Below, in pieces: positions 1 to 11,350 of a stretch of 64,000 nucleotides of DNA. The notes under the pieces were generated by a model, which did no database searches, had not been told where the DNA came from, and was given only the letters and a program-made list of their open reading frames with translations. The position numbers and the translations under genes were made by a program. Every line of letters begins with the position of its first letter. Within the stretch, counting starts at the first letter, position 1. This DNA comes from Siphonodentalium dalli (Eukaryota > Mollusca > Scaphopoda > Gadilida > Siphonodentaliidae): contig CP136064.1 of NCBI GenBank assembly GCA_032622095.1, positions 50,598,073 through 50,662,072 of the forward strand, in the 5' to 3' direction.

Positions 1-300
1 ATAAATTAAGAGTCATAATCCCAAGATCACCGACAGGATCGTAGATAGAGGGTGTCCGTTGGGGCTGGTGTCCGCCTTGGAATTTCCAACTACACTACCC
101 CCACCTCGAACCAGACCAAACCAAACTCACAAGTTTGCATTATTTCATTTGCACACTCCTACATTGAGTTTCGATTTTGCCCAACTGGTACCCCAAAGGA
201 GCGCCTGGGTGGGGTAGGCTATTCCGAATTATTCAATAGTCTTCAATGACTGGCCACCGGCCCGTGTGAGAAACAGGATGAACCGTATGGTCGGCAAATA
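1..300. other. No gene seen
   Basis: Short unique-looking stretch at the window edge. No open frame here has a recognisable product, and no repeat was noticed. Confidence 0.5.
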
Positions 301-344
301 TTGAGATCTGAATTCCAACCTCAAATCCGAGATGCCAAAATCGG

Positions 345-700
345 GCTCCATTGTTTAAACGTACTAATGCGTTTCTGGGAACCAAGAGGCCGGATTCTCC
401 ATCTTCCGTTTAAACCTCCGAGTTTAAACCTTAAACCTGGTCTAAGTGGGCGTTTGTTGTCGTTCGGTGGCTATAAGAGTCCGTCGCCTCCAGTTAAGAC
501 CTTCGAGTGTAACATGGTTTAAACCTACAGGCCTAATTCATCTTCCGTTTAAACACTTCGGCCCGATTCGTCATCTCAGGTTTAAACCTGGTCTACGTAA
601 ACATCTAGTTTTAAACCGCCGTGAGTCAGCACAATTCGTGGTTTAAACCCGCGACCGCAGGTCTAAGTGACGCATTCGTCATCTCTGGTTTAAACCTGGT
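345..700. repeat. Cluster of GTTTAAAC palindromes
   Basis: About eight exact GTTTAAAC octamers lie within roughly 340 bases (near 353, 408, 420, 514, 547, 580, 641 and 688). They sit in related contexts such as GGTTTAAACCTGG and CATCTTCCGTTTAAAC. Related copies occur at 2304-2423 and near 4448-4540. This looks like a degenerate repeat built from a short palindromic unit. The small open frames across it have no recognisable protein content. Confidence 0.65.
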
Positions 701-715
701 CCACGAGACCAGTGG

Positions 716-2300
716 TTTTGCAGTAGTGTCTATGTATCGTCCAGATAATTAATCGTACTTTCCTAATACGGACCGCCTCGTTTTATTGATTGCGAAAATC
801 AATAATTACGACAGCGACCATATTTTGATTAGAAATTTATAAGCGAGGCACTCACTCCTATAAATCGTGGTGGGATAAGTTTTTGTCAATTTCGATATTT
901 TATTTGCGTTTTATAAGCTTACACCGGCAACTAAACCATCTAATTCGGCGGTCCAGCTAAACTAGCTTTACCGAGGCTAAACTTGAGATGACGAATCCGT
1001 ATTTTCTTCATCGCGGTTTAGAATTGTCAAACAATCAATCAAAGGGTGGAGCTGTAAATTATCTCGAGTGAGGGCGTGTCTAAGTGGCGGCTGCCGACTG
1101 GTGTTATCATGTCACAGTTGATTCATTCGCACGCGAGCTTTGCTAAGATATGGACATGTTCCTTCAATATGATTTTTACAACTATCTTGTGATTTTTTTT
1201 TTGGCTTGTGGCAATCACAAATACTGGTGTTTTCTACGAATTCATTTACGATGCTACTGCGTGACCAGATATACTATACACATAGTTTGCAATCCTAAAC
1301 TTATATTGCTATATGAGTCAAATTTGATCACTTATTTTGATGTAGATCATGCCACAAAGCTCTACTCTGGCTCCGCCCATAAATTCCCATAATATTCCAC
1401 CAGTTCAAACCCTGGGAATTTTTTGATTTTATGTATGACGGAAAACTTATTATATTGAAAAAAGCGACGCTTCTGGTGTGCACTCATAAGCAAATTGCTT
1501 TTAATTGACTGATCTCTTGGTCCAGGATTGACTCGATTATGGAGCCTTTATTCAGCGTCAGAGGGGCCTGCGTGCGTGTTTTGGACGGGTCAAATCGTGA
1601 CCCCGACCTGACCTTAACCTTCAAAATGGTAAATTCAAGGTCAAATCGCGCCTTCGACGGGTAGATCGGCGCGACAGGAGCCTGCGTCACATTTGCGCAC
1701 ATTTTGATCATTTGAACATTTTAATTAAAAAACAAATTTAATTAAATTTAAAACAAACAAACATTAATATCAAGTTTAAATATTGTTTCTTGTTAGATAC
1801 AACTCCTTACTCAAATTAACAACACAATATTTTCATTTTGTTTTAAATAAAAAATTTCTTTATTTTTTAAATCAGTTTTAGAACAGTTGTGAACAGACAA
1901 ACGGACATACATATATACAGCTGCTATACCCTTTAATATATACAGATGTACACGTAAATACATCAAATTTTGTCTTTGCGGGTAAAGCATCTTGCAGAAA
2001 ACCTATCACAAACAAGTGATAAACAGCGTTTGAAACTCGTGTTGAGAGACATGCCCTTTGTCAGATTGATTTAAACCCTCAAAGAGATCGGATTAATGGT
2101 CCATGAGCGATACTCATTTCTCAATGAATAAATCCAATGAGCGTGGACGAGTTTGCGATAATTTATGACCTGTCAATAACCATTATATCGGCTTGTCCTT
2201 TGGTCCTATATGTAAGAGGGTAGTTTGACTGTATGCTCATATCACCAAATCGAATTGTCAATTAGTTGGTAACTGAACGACAAAAACGCCCCCTTAGACC
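716..2300. other. Non-coding, AT-rich
   Basis: No convincing gene. Around 930-1000 there is a fragment resembling the GTTTAAAC-associated repeat (GGCGGTCCAGCTAAAC, then a GAGATGACGAATCCG motif also present near 2360). The rest looks like ordinary AT-rich intergenic DNA. Confidence 0.5.
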
Positions 2301-2303
2301 CGG

Positions 2304-2423
2304 TTTGGCTGGACCGCCAGTGTAGGTTTAAACCAGGTTTAAACTCGGAGGCTTAAACCGGAGATGACGAATCCGGCCTCTGAGTTCAAACCGTGTTTAA
2401 ATCTACATTTACGGTCCAGCCAA
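2304..2423. repeat. Inverted repeat (fold-back) with GTTTAAA motifs
   Basis: Two arms of about 42 bases, starting TTGGCTGGACCG and ending CGGTCCAGCCAA, face each other around a centre containing CCGG and AGATGACGAAT. Arm mismatches are few. It shares words with the 345-700 cluster, so it may be the intact unit from which that cluster derives. No coding content. Confidence 0.7.
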
Positions 2424-2518
2424 TTAACACGAACAGGCGCACGTTTAAAACTTCGTCAAACCGAGTTTAGCTGGATCGTCGAATGATACGGTTTGGTAGC
2501 CGGGTTATCTATCTTCTA

Positions 2519-3391
2519 TCTATTATATATTTTGAAAGATCTGTGTATGTGTAAGTTTGTTTGTAAGTTTGTAAGTTTGTGTGTTTGAAATCGATGGCTC
2601 CAAAACGACTAAGCCAATTTCGATGAAATTTGGTATTTGGATGTGTTTTCGGCCGGAGACGAACATAGGCATATTTATTTGTCCGTGCGAGGTCAACTTT
2701 TCACGTGCGAAGGTCAAATCTATTTTTACGCCGTTTTTGCGCTAATATATTTCAGTTCGGTGCTCACAAATCGATTCGATATAGCGCGAATAATAAATTG
2801 CCAGTCATATAATTTGCACGGTTAGAATCTGTGTGGCTTCATCTTTCCAACGATATATAATATGTATGTATCCGTTTTAGTTATCTGCCTCAATTATTAG
2901 GTACAAGTGGTACGGGGATCTTTTATCAGGATAAAATCACTGCGTAACTTCTATGACGTCGTCAGAGGTCATAAAGTTAGATTACGTTAACTCTCACCCT
3001 GCCGATGCATTTGACTGTGTCGCGTTAACTCATCACCGGCCGAGGTATCCGCAAATGACATTGGGCTATATATCTCGGAAACGGGTGTAGCTATCGACTT
3101 GAAATTTGGTATGTGAATGTATCTTGCCCCGGATACGAATTTTATCGGGTCGCCGAGCACGTGCGACGCCAGCTTCGCGCATGCGCAGACGAGATCTCGA
3201 AAACGGGTTGAGATATTGACTTTAAATTTGGTATGTGAATGTATCTTGCCCCGGATACGAATTTTATCGGGTCGCCGAGCACGTGCGACACCAGCTTCGC
3301 GCATGCGCAGACCAGATCTAGGAAACGGGTGGAGCAATCGACTTGAAATTTGGTTTTTTAATAGCCCGGACGAAGTCGGGTCACCTTCTAG
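2519..3391 (+). mobile_element. Non-autonomous Helitron-like element 1
   Basis: The proposed 5' end is TCTATTATATATTTTG after an A. The 3' end has a short hairpin (AGCCCGGACGAAGTCGGG) six bases before a terminal CTAG followed by T. This is the Helitron signature: 5' TC, subterminal 3' hairpin, CTRR end, insertion between A and T. The interior starts with a TGTGTATGTG/GTTTGT-rich stretch and ends in a 122-bp tandem repeat. It has no Rep/helicase coding. The architecture resembles Helitron-derived 'pearl'-type elements of bivalves; that parallel is from general knowledge. Confidence 0.7.
3071..3357 (+). repeat. 122-bp tandem repeat inside Helitron-like element 1
   Basis: Two full units and a partial third. 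The landmark ATCTCG/AGATCT followed by AAACGGGT recurs at 3072, 3194 and 3316, an exact 122-base spacing. Each unit holds CTTGCCCCGGATACG and CGCGCATGCGCAGAC. Open frames through it are repeat artefacts. Confidence 0.85.
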
Positions 3392-4312
3392 TACTATATA
3401 TTTTGAGAACTCCGTATGTGTGTGTGTACTTTATAGAATCGAAAACGGCTGGCTCGATTGAGTTCAAACTTCCCATCTAAGGGTAAAAAACCACGAACAC
3501 CGTAGTTGTCGCGTTTTGGAGAAGCTCTGAGCACCCTTTCCCCACTCCCAAAATCACCGCAAAGGCACGGCGGGGGGGGGGGGGGGTTAAGGCATCAACG
3601 ATCTTTATATTGACCATATTCGGAGGTGTTAAGGATTAACGCTCTTTATTACAATCGAAGCTGCTAAATGGCTACCCATGCGTAAAATACGGATGCAAAA
3701 CGAAACGCGGAATGCAATTATCTCGATTAAAAGGGCAGAATGTGTTGTTGTGTCATATATGTCCTAGGAATAGGGGAATTTTTCATCGGGTCAGTCTTTG
3801 AGGGACGGGTACCATGAATTAATTCATGAAAAACAAAAAATGCGTGTTGTGCTGTCTTTCATAGGAAGGGAAGGGGGATTTCAGACCAGATCTCGGAAAC
3901 GGGTGGAGCTATCGACTTGAAATTTGCTATGTGAATGTATCTTGCCCCGGATACGAATTTTATCGGGTCGCCGAGCCCGTGCGACGCCAGCTTTCGCGCA
4001 TGCGCAGACCAGATCTCGGAAACGGGTGGAGCTATCGACTTGAAATTTGCTATGTGAATGTATCTTGCCCCGGATACGAATTTTATCGGGTCGCCGAGCC
4101 CGTGCGACGCCATCTTCGCGCATGCGCAGACGAGATCTCGGAAACGGGTGGAGCTATCGACTTGAAATTTGGTATGTGAATGTATCTTGCCCCGGATACG
4201 AATTTTATCGGGTCGCCGAGCCCGTGCGACGCCAGCTTCGCGCATGCGCAGACCAGATCTCGGAAACGGGTGGTTTTTGAATAGCCCGGACAACGTCGGG
4301 CTCATCGGCTAG
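3392..4312 (+). mobile_element. Non-autonomous Helitron-like element 2, head-to-tail with element 1
   Basis: It begins directly after the CTAG of element 1 with TACTATATATTTTGAG, matching the 5' sequence of that element. It ends in a better hairpin (AGCCCGGACAACGTCGGGCT), six bases, then CTAG (4309-4312) and T. A G-homopolymer lies near 3571-3586. No transposition protein is encoded. Confidence 0.7.
3888..4276 (+). repeat. 122-bp tandem repeat inside Helitron-like element 2
   Basis: AGATCTCGGAAACGGG recurs at 3888, 4011, 4133 and 4255: spacings of 123, 122 and 122, the odd base coming from an extra T near 3992. Three full units and a partial. The sequence is nearly the same as the array at 3071-3357. 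The 148-residue open frame across it is just the repeat read in frame. Confidence 0.88.
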
Positions 4313-5016
4313 TAAGGTTATAAAAAGCAAAACAAATAATAATATATTTATATATCTATTTTCGAGGCGATCCGCACTTGGCAAGGACGATTATTTAGCC
4401 CGGCGTTACTGAGACAATACTGCTGGATCATTGGTCTGGCTGGATCAGGTTTAAACCAGAGATGTAGAATGCATCAATTAGCCATTTGACATCAGGCGGC
4501 TGTTGAAACTTAGAGGTTTCCGTAGACAAGGTTTAAACGGAGATGTTACCAGAGAGTTATTGACGGAAGGTCACACGCCAGAATGGTCAAATGCTGTCCC
4601 AATTGAATCAGCCGTCCTTTTCACAGTAACTTGACCGCAAGAACGGCACGATCGTTCGCCCTATATCTCAATTCCTATCTTTGGACCCAAACTGAAACGC
4701 CAGAAGCCAAAGTCACTTAGTGACCTACCGGACATTGTTATTAACATAATGTCCCTGGCGGGCGTGATGTGGACAACAGTGTATTATGCCGACACCGGAA
4801 ACTAAAAATCAACAGTTTAATGTAATAAACAGGATTCTGTGACGTCTGATGGACTGATAATCAGGCTTCATGTCGATAGTTATCATAGTTAAGGAGAATG
4901 TGTTTACCGGAGAGAGATTTATTGATTCTGGTTTGGGGGCATACTTGGCACAGAAATATTAAGCCGGTCCCGCATGGAACTGCGTAATTCGAGTGGTCGG
5001 CTGACGCTACTTTATA
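4313..5016. other. Non-coding
   Basis: No gene seen. A GTTTAAAC-type fragment is present near 4445-4540 (AGGTTTAAACCAGAGATG, AAGGTTTAAACGGAGATG). The remainder shows no repeat or open frame of note. Confidence 0.5.
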
Positions 5017-5055
5017 CCATCTGACATAGGTTCAGACACTTCATTTTAGACATAT

Positions 5056-5446
5056 TTTTTTACCCTGTGCCAATGCATTCTCTTATATATGCGAGTAGAC
5101 CATAGGTCGCCTCGCATATATAAGAGAATGCATTGGCCTAACAATTTTTTATCATTTTTTTTAAATAAATGTTTCTTACAATTTTTAGGACAATTTTTAG
5201 GACATTTTTTAACATCCATTACCCTGCAGGGAGCCCCACACATATATAGAAGCATATAGAAGAGTGTCGTCTGCTCATGTTTGTCTGGGGCTCTGTATGG
5301 GTGAAATTATAAAATTGTTAAAGAATACAAGAAAACATTATTAAAATTGTAAACATTTGTTAGGCCAATGCATTCTCTTATATATGCGAGGCGACCTATG
5401 GTCGACTCGCATATATAAGAGAATGCATTGGCACAGGGTAAAACAA
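5056..5446 (+). mobile_element. Paired-hairpin MITE, copy A (core form)
   Basis: Inverted termini TTTTACCCTGTGCC / GGCACAGGGTAAAA each carry a long hairpin. The arm starts CCAATGCATTCTCTTATATA, the loop is ATA, and each hairpin stem is about 37 bp with one mismatch. Between them is AT-rich DNA plus a second stem made by GAGCCCCA and TGGGGCTC. Flanks at 5017-5055 and 5447-5560 match an uninterrupted paralogous copy at 6588-6745, which defines the insertion. Non-coding; the open frames within are artefacts of the palindromes. Confidence 0.85.
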
Positions 5447-5545
5447 ATGTATGTAGCACATCGACCAATCAAGTATATGGCTCAGGGACAGGCACAACCG
5501 ATCCTTGACAGAATCGTCAATATGTTCGCAAGTCTATGACAAGTC

Positions 5546-6880
5546 CTGGGTCCTACTAAAACCCGACCGCATCCGACCGTACCGTACCGAGGGGTCCGAC
5601 CGAGGTGGTTCGGGTACTATTCTGCAGAATAGACATATGTACCAAAGTTACAATTCTCAAGTCGATATCTCGAGCGAAAGCAGCACTGCTAACCCGTAAC
5701 CTGCGGTTGAGTCCGCCAGGTACGAAAAAATAAAACAGGGCACCGACCGCACCTCTCCTAGCCCTCTGGCCACGGACATGGATATTATATCATGCAGCAA
5801 ATACACCTCTGCATCAATCGGCGATCGGACAAGTTGCTAGCCAAGACGAAAATGAATATTAGCCCATAGCCCCATTCGCTGCAGTCGAATTCCATATGCA
5901 TGTAAGCAAAACACAGAGAACAACACACGCCGACCGTATCGCCCCAGATGTCCGATCGAGATGGTTCATGCACTATCGTGAACTATAGTCCTGTATGTAC
6001 CAAAATTCCAATCCCAAAGTTGATATATCGAGTGTAAACGGCACTGTTAACCCATAACTTGCGGCCGAGTCTTCCAGGTACGCAAAATAAAAAAGGCACC
6101 GGCCGCACCTCTCCTAGCTGGCTGACCACGGAAAAGGATATTATATTACGCAGTGAATACACATCTGCAACAATGAGCGACCGGGAAGAGTATGGGTTAA
6201 TATATTCACTTCCGTCTTAACTATCAACTTGCCCCATCCCTCATGGATGCAGAGACCCATTCGTTGCATGGTATAATATCCCTTCCGGAGAGGTGCCTTT
6301 TTTATTTTTGCGTACCTGGCGGACTCGCCCGCAAGTTATGGGTTAAAAGTGCCGTTTCCGCTCGAGATATTGACTTGGGGATTGGAACTTTGGTGCATAC
6401 ATGTCTATTCTACACGATAGTGCCCTAACCATCTCGATCGGACCCCTCGGGACGGTAAGGTCGTGTGCGGTCGGTTGCTGTCGGTTGCGGTCGGGTGCGC
6501 GATCGGGATATAGTAGCTCCGAGTCATGCCAATAATTGGAAAATTGATACATATGCCTGCTGAACTATGTATTCTTGGCTTGGCCGCCCATCTGACATAG
6601 GTTCAGACACTTCATTTTAGACATATATACATGTATGTAGCACACCGACCAACCAAGTATATGGCTCAAGGGACAGGCCCAGCCGATACTTGAGAGAATC
6701 GTCATCATGTTCGCAAGTCTATGACACGTCCTGGGTCCTACTAAAACCCGACCGTACCCGACCGCATCCGACCGTACCGTCCCGAGGGGTCCGGTCGAGC
6801 TGATTCTGGCACTATCCTGCAGAATAGACATGTATGTACCAAAGTTCCAATCCCCAAGTCGATATCTCGAGCGGAAGCAG
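5546..6880. repeat. Four copies of a ~250-bp repeat, one inverted
   Basis: A unit starting CCTGGGTCCTACTAAAACCC, with CCGACCGTACCGT runs, an ATTCTGCAGAATAGACAT core, TCGATATCTCGAG and a CCGACCGCACCTCTCC end, occurs at 5546-5797 (+), diverged at 5941-6165 (+), inverted at about 6270-6510, and as a partial at 6731-6880 (+). Divergence between copies is moderate, so the cluster is not new. Short open frames here belong to the repeat. Confidence 0.75.
6588..6745 (+). repeat. Paralogous empty site of MITE copy A
   Basis: CCATCTGACATAGG, the TTCAGACACTTCATTTTAGA stretch and ACATAT are followed after four bases by ATGTATGTAGCACA. At 5017-5560 the same left and right flanks are separated by the 391-bp MITE. 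This segment therefore shows the pre-insertion state of a duplicated locus. Confidence 0.8.
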
Positions 6881-8359
6881 CAATGTAATATGTGACTTTA
6901 CCAGGTCAAGTTCGAGTTTGGGTTCCGCCCGCCAATTTTCACCAGAGTTATGTTTTGTTGGAATTACTTTGGCGGATATAGCGATATTCTTATTTAAAAT
7001 CAAGGGATATACTAGCTTTGTTAAGCAACAAGAATGTCAAATTCGTCGATGTGGTGCTGCCATTTCGGCTGCACAAACTCTCCCGAAAATGATAACGATT
7101 GTGCCATTTAGATGGCACACCATCAATAGAGGCAGCTGTTTCTGTCATAAATGCGTGAAATAGATTGATCAGTGTGTGTACAGCATCTTACTGGCAACAT
7201 CTGGCAACCATAAATGACTACAATGAGATGGGGAGAGTTGTCCTAACAAATACCTGATTTTATACCGATTGCCGCGATTTGCATCTGCTTTAGCAAATAC
7301 AGTCTGTAGGGAGCATGAAGTAATGTAGGTCGGTATATTGTATAAGCTGTCCAGCCATGATGAAGCTCGTTCGATTCTCAATCATAACAAGCGGGAATTT
7401 GTATTCCACACAATCGGAGGTAACCTGATTCGCATGTGACAAGTTGGTCATTTGCTTACCAGGACAGGACAAGCTTAAAGTGATATGAACCACTTCGTTG
7501 GGGTGAATAAATAGAAATGGAGAATAATCTTGCTTAAAGTAGTATTTTTTTTATAAATTGTATAACCATTGTAAATTCGACAACATACACCGTCATTATT
7601 ATATATTGATTCAATGCACTGACTCTCGGTGGCGAAATCATTTGCGTTAGTTTATCGCAATAGCTGCGTCCCGAATTGAGAAGTAAATATTTACAATTGC
7701 GCGTAGTTCAGACGATGTTTTCTATGGGGTGATACGGTCGATTTGTTTCAGATTTTCTGTGACATTAATAGAATGCTACATTCCTCTAGTAGGCATAGCG
7801 CCCGAGTACTAACTTATCAGTTTCACACACCCGAAAAAGTCCGTAATATGTCTTTAATATAGTTGAGTTAAACTGGCAATATCGTTATGAAAGCGACGTT
7901 AAACCAAACTTAGGGTGGCGCCGAGGTGACCAATCTCAGTTCATCACAGATTGAAAATCAACAAAAGATTTTATGCCATAGATTTAGGACCAATTGAAGC
8001 AAGACATATTTTCTGAACATTAGCTACTGTTGAAATTTAAAGCGAAATACGTGACATGTGTACCAGCAGAAAACATATTTCTAAGAACTAAATTAAATTG
8101 AACTTAATTTGAATCCTTATGGCAATCACTAAATGTTAAAGTTGATATTGTTATATGGTACACTCACTGGTTTGTTAGATCAAGTAGATTCATTCTGGTA
8201 GGAATATTGATTTTGTCTTAAAAACCAGACAGTGCCGTTTTTTAAAGATGTTTGCTAAATTGCACAAACAGTATCTTATCCGACTAAATAAACAAATGCT
8301 TGAATCAATTATGGGCTCTAGCTTTTCACAGAATCCACTATATTACAGATATAGCTTTG
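6881..8359. other. Non-coding
   Basis: No convincing gene. Around 6895-6960, GACTTTACCAGGTCAAG and TTTTCACCAGAGTTATG resemble the degenerate repeat at 37545-37735 and 62930-63530. The remainder is AT-rich. The 109-residue open frame at 6834-7163 begins inside a repeat and is not recognisable. Confidence 0.5.
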
Positions 8360-8535
8360 TTTAACCATTTCTATACTAAATACTAATTAACGAGTAGTTA
8401 TCCCGTATGAAATATTCAGATAATAGGTCGTTCGTTGAACTTATTAACTGAAAATTTCCCTCCAATAAATATGACTTATTCAGTATTTGTATTATCGGTC
8501 GTCTGTTTATTTTTCCTGAACACCCCTTCAGATGA
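8360..8535 (+). repeat. Dispersed ~170-bp repeat, copy 1
   Basis: This segment (TACTAAATACTAATTAA ... AATTTCCCTCCAATAAATA ... TCGTCTGTTTAT ... ACACCCC) matches 16895-17070 in the same order. Both copies lie roughly 90-100 bases upstream of a paired-hairpin MITE. Confidence 0.6.
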
Positions 8536-8629
8536 ATAATAAGCTAATCCAATGTATCGTATAATAACTGAGTTGGAGAATCCAGTTAGTACAGACAGGG
8601 TTAAAGTAGACATCTATGTGCAACCTTAA

Positions 8630-9024
8630 CCCTTTACCCAACAGAACGGCCCTGTGCCAATGCATTCTCTTATATATGCGAGTCGACCATAGGTCGCCTC
8701 GCATATATAAGAGAATGCATTGGCTTAACACATTAAAAATTATAAAATTGTTAAAGAATGTAAGAAAAAATGGTAAAAAGTGTTAAAAAAAGATATATTT
8801 TTTTAGGCCAATGCATTCTCTTATATATGCGAGGCGACCTATGGTCGACTCGCATATATCAGAGAATGCATTGGCACAGGGCATAACTGTAACTATCACA
8901 ATGTGGTCAAGGAGCCGGTTCCAATGATATCCATATTCGTATGGTTCTATTGAGACATACCGAAGATATTTTAGGCTGTTGAAGCTTTATTTGGCCGGTT
9001 TTGGCCGTTTTGTTGGGTAAAGGG
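8630..9024 (+). mobile_element. Paired-hairpin MITE, piggyBac-like ends, copy B
   Basis: Flanked by TTAA at 8626-8629 and 9025-9028. The ends are CCCTTTACCCAACAGAAC and the inverse GTTGGGTAAAGGG. TTAA target duplication and CCCTTT ends are hallmarks of the piggyBac superfamily. Inside are the same two long hairpins (8654-8724 and 8816-8874 regions) separated by only ~75 AT-rich bases, then a unique GGAGCCGGTTCC-containing segment. It encodes no transposase, so it must rely on one in trans. Confidence 0.85.
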
Positions 9025-9028
9025 TTAA

Positions 9029-9525
9029 CAACACAATCAAACAACCATCCATCGGGAAGAGAAGAACTAATAGTTTTATTTACGTAAGATGTATCCTTCG
9101 TTCACAACTCTGACATATTATTAGCGGTCTTCGCTCACTCAGAAGCAGCTATCTTTATACACAGAAATAGATCGCTTTGCATTCCGAAACCCAAATGATT
9201 CATGGGGGGTATTTTATACACAGGCGGAAGACAAATCTGCTTCACGAGAGTCGTGATTGATGAACTCTGAATAGCACTGATATTATGACTGATCCGTATA
9301 TTATATCTAATATGACGACGTATGTGTGTGATTAATTGAAATATTTTTGTCGGTAAAAACAAGTACATGGTATTCAAATAAATCAGTTTTTATATATATC
9401 TTTCTGCAACTGAAATTAAAGGTTGTCTGCAATTTCCCTTTGTCACGTCGTGTCAGGGCAAAACTCGCGATCCATTATTAACTGTTCGAGCAGAGGCTAT
9501 AAGGTTACGTTCATAAGATGGCAAG
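9029..9525. other. Non-coding
   Basis: AT-rich, with short unrecognisable open frames only. Confidence 0.5.
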
Positions 9526-9864
9526 TTTGCACGGTATGTTTTGCAGCCATTTCGTCATAGAAACATAACATATAACATGCACCTTTACCAATGCGAACGG
9601 CATGAGAATGTCTGTATATAGTTCCACTTGTAACGGTGCTACTGGCATTTGCCTTCAGATACCTTTATGATTGATTATTATGATATAATTGCATGCTATT
9701 TACACAGGCAAATTCCGGCAGCATTGCTACAGGTGGAACTACAGAGATTTTACGTCTCACGTAGTTATCGGTTGTACAGATGCATTTTATATGCATGTTT
9801 CCGTTCATATCCTGGCATCATATCGTTTTCTACGACGAAATTCCTGCAAACCATACCGTGCAAA
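9526..9864 (+). mobile_element. Short inverted-repeat element, copy 1
   Basis: Inverted termini TTTGCACGGTATGTTTTGCA and GCAAACCATACCGTGCAAA face each other about 339 bases apart. The interior (ACGGTGCTACTGGCATTTGC, ACACAGGCAAATTCCGGC) matches the opposite strand of 40991-41380. Two related copies with inverted ends indicate a MITE. The 133-residue open frame across it runs into the next element and is not a gene. Confidence 0.65.
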
Positions 9865-9912
9865 ATTGCCAGTTTATGAACGTACACTAAATGTAGCCCA
9901 TCACACAACATA

Positions 9913-10371
9913 TGTGACCCGCCATATCAAATCCAGTCGTAAGTCGGGATTTTTTTTACCCTGTGCCAATGCATTCTCTTATATATGCGAGTCGACCATA
10001 GGTCGCCTCGCATATATAAGAGAATGCATTGGCCTAACAAATTTTTACAATTTTAATAATGTTTTCTTGTATTCTTTAACAATTTTATAATTTCACCCAT
10101 ACAGAGCCCCAGACAAACATGAGCAGACGACACTCTTCTATATGCTTCTATATATGGGTGGGGCTCCTGCAGGGTAATGGATGTTTTTTTATTTTATGTC
10201 CTAAAAATTGTAAGAAACATTTATTTTAAAAAAATGATAACAAATTGTTAGGCCAATGTATTCTCTTATATATGCGAGGTGACCTATGGTCGACTCGCAT
10301 ATATAAGAGAATGCATTGGCACAGGGTAAAAAAATCCCGACTTACAACTGGATTTGATATGGCGGGTCACA
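9913..10371 (+). mobile_element. Paired-hairpin MITE with TGTGACCCGCC ends, copy C
   Basis: Outer inverted repeats (TGTGACCCGCCATATC ... GATATGGCGGGTCACA, ~37 bases each) enclose the core seen alone in copy A: ACCCTGTGCC, long hairpin, AT-rich centre with GAGCCCC/GGGGCTC stem, second hairpin, GGCACAGGGT. No clear target duplication. Non-coding. Confidence 0.85.
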
Positions 10372-11160
10372 AATTCTATTTAACCTTATAATTACTAAAT
10401 AATCATTGATTGTACATCTGTCATCTGCTTAAATTTTTACCCCCCCCCCAGATGATTAATAGACCACTTCAATGTTATAAATGCGAATTTGAAGCAATGA
10501 ATGAACACTCACACTGAGTCCGTGCCTCCACAAATATGATATACGGAACTGGTATACAGGAGAATCGATTTGGTAAATAAAGGGTTAAATATAGTGTTTG
10601 TCTTCCCTAAACATTCTGGATGTAGGGGTATATAATACCGAGTGGCCAGTCAACACGAGGACACGAGGACTTGTTCCAAGTGTTTTTCACGAACTGGTAT
10701 ATATACAGCCAGAAGATTGCTGCATGTTTTAATTAAAATCTCTATTTTAAAACACTTTTAGGCACAGTATAATATTTGTAACATCTGCTGTTTCTCTTAT
10801 GTTTGATTGGGAACAACAATGTAAACGTGCCTTAAAAATTAATTGTTGTTTTGTAATAATATTAACACTTGTAGTAGGTCTTGTTGCAAGCGATGCCGGA
10901 ATAGGGATAGAGCAGCTTTAGTTCTAGACCATGCTACCCCGACGCCGCCATTAAGGCTATCATGCAACCGGGAGCCATTGTTTGATATCAGGTGATAATT
11001 CAGATTTCACGCTCAGGTAGAGTACATTGACACAAAATTTCGGTGACAATATACACACATTTCGGAGAAATTGTATTGTGCAGTTTTTGTCGGATGGATA
11101 CGTTCTGTGTCACAATTCGGACAATAATACGTATATATCAACTGTCGATCGAATGGCTTC
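10372..11160. other. Non-coding; 3' side of the receptor gene
   Basis: No exon could be recognised. A C-run lies at 10441-10450. If the receptor at 11908-12887 continues downstream, this would be intronic. A TM7-coding exon with an NPWIY-like motif was looked for by eye on the minus strand of 1-11900 and not found. Confidence 0.45.
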
Positions 11161-11162
11161 CT

Positions 11163-11350
11163 TTTACGGATGTCCCGGTAGCCGAGGTGGTAAGGTCGTG
11201 GATACCATCATTGCAGTGTGGGCTAGACGAGGAGTTCGTGGATATTGAACCCCGGACATGGGCGAAAATCGGAACCGATTTTCAAGCTTGACCTCAGTTG
11301 AGGGGCATCTCAATGTGCCATTCCGATCGTAATTTTGCTATGAACGCAGC
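11163..11350 (+). repeat. Candidate tRNA-derived SINE
   Basis: GTCCCGGTAGCCGAGGTGGT resembles a tRNA 5' half with an A-box (TRGCNNAGYNGG). About 60 bases on, GAGTTCGTGG and TTGAACCCCGGAC resemble a decayed B-box and acceptor. The following ~60 bases (CTTGACCTCAGTTGAG ... CATTCCGATCG) recur at about 24150-24205, as expected for a SINE body. It lies in the presumed last intron of the receptor gene. Confidence 0.45.

Noticed and set aside
3859-4305. 148-residue minus open frame
   Set aside because: It is the 122-bp tandem repeat read in frame; the period is not a multiple of three and the frame survives only by chance.
11163-11262. Functional tRNA gene
   Set aside because: The B-box is degraded and the arms do not make a full cloverleaf; a tRNA-derived SINE is the better reading.
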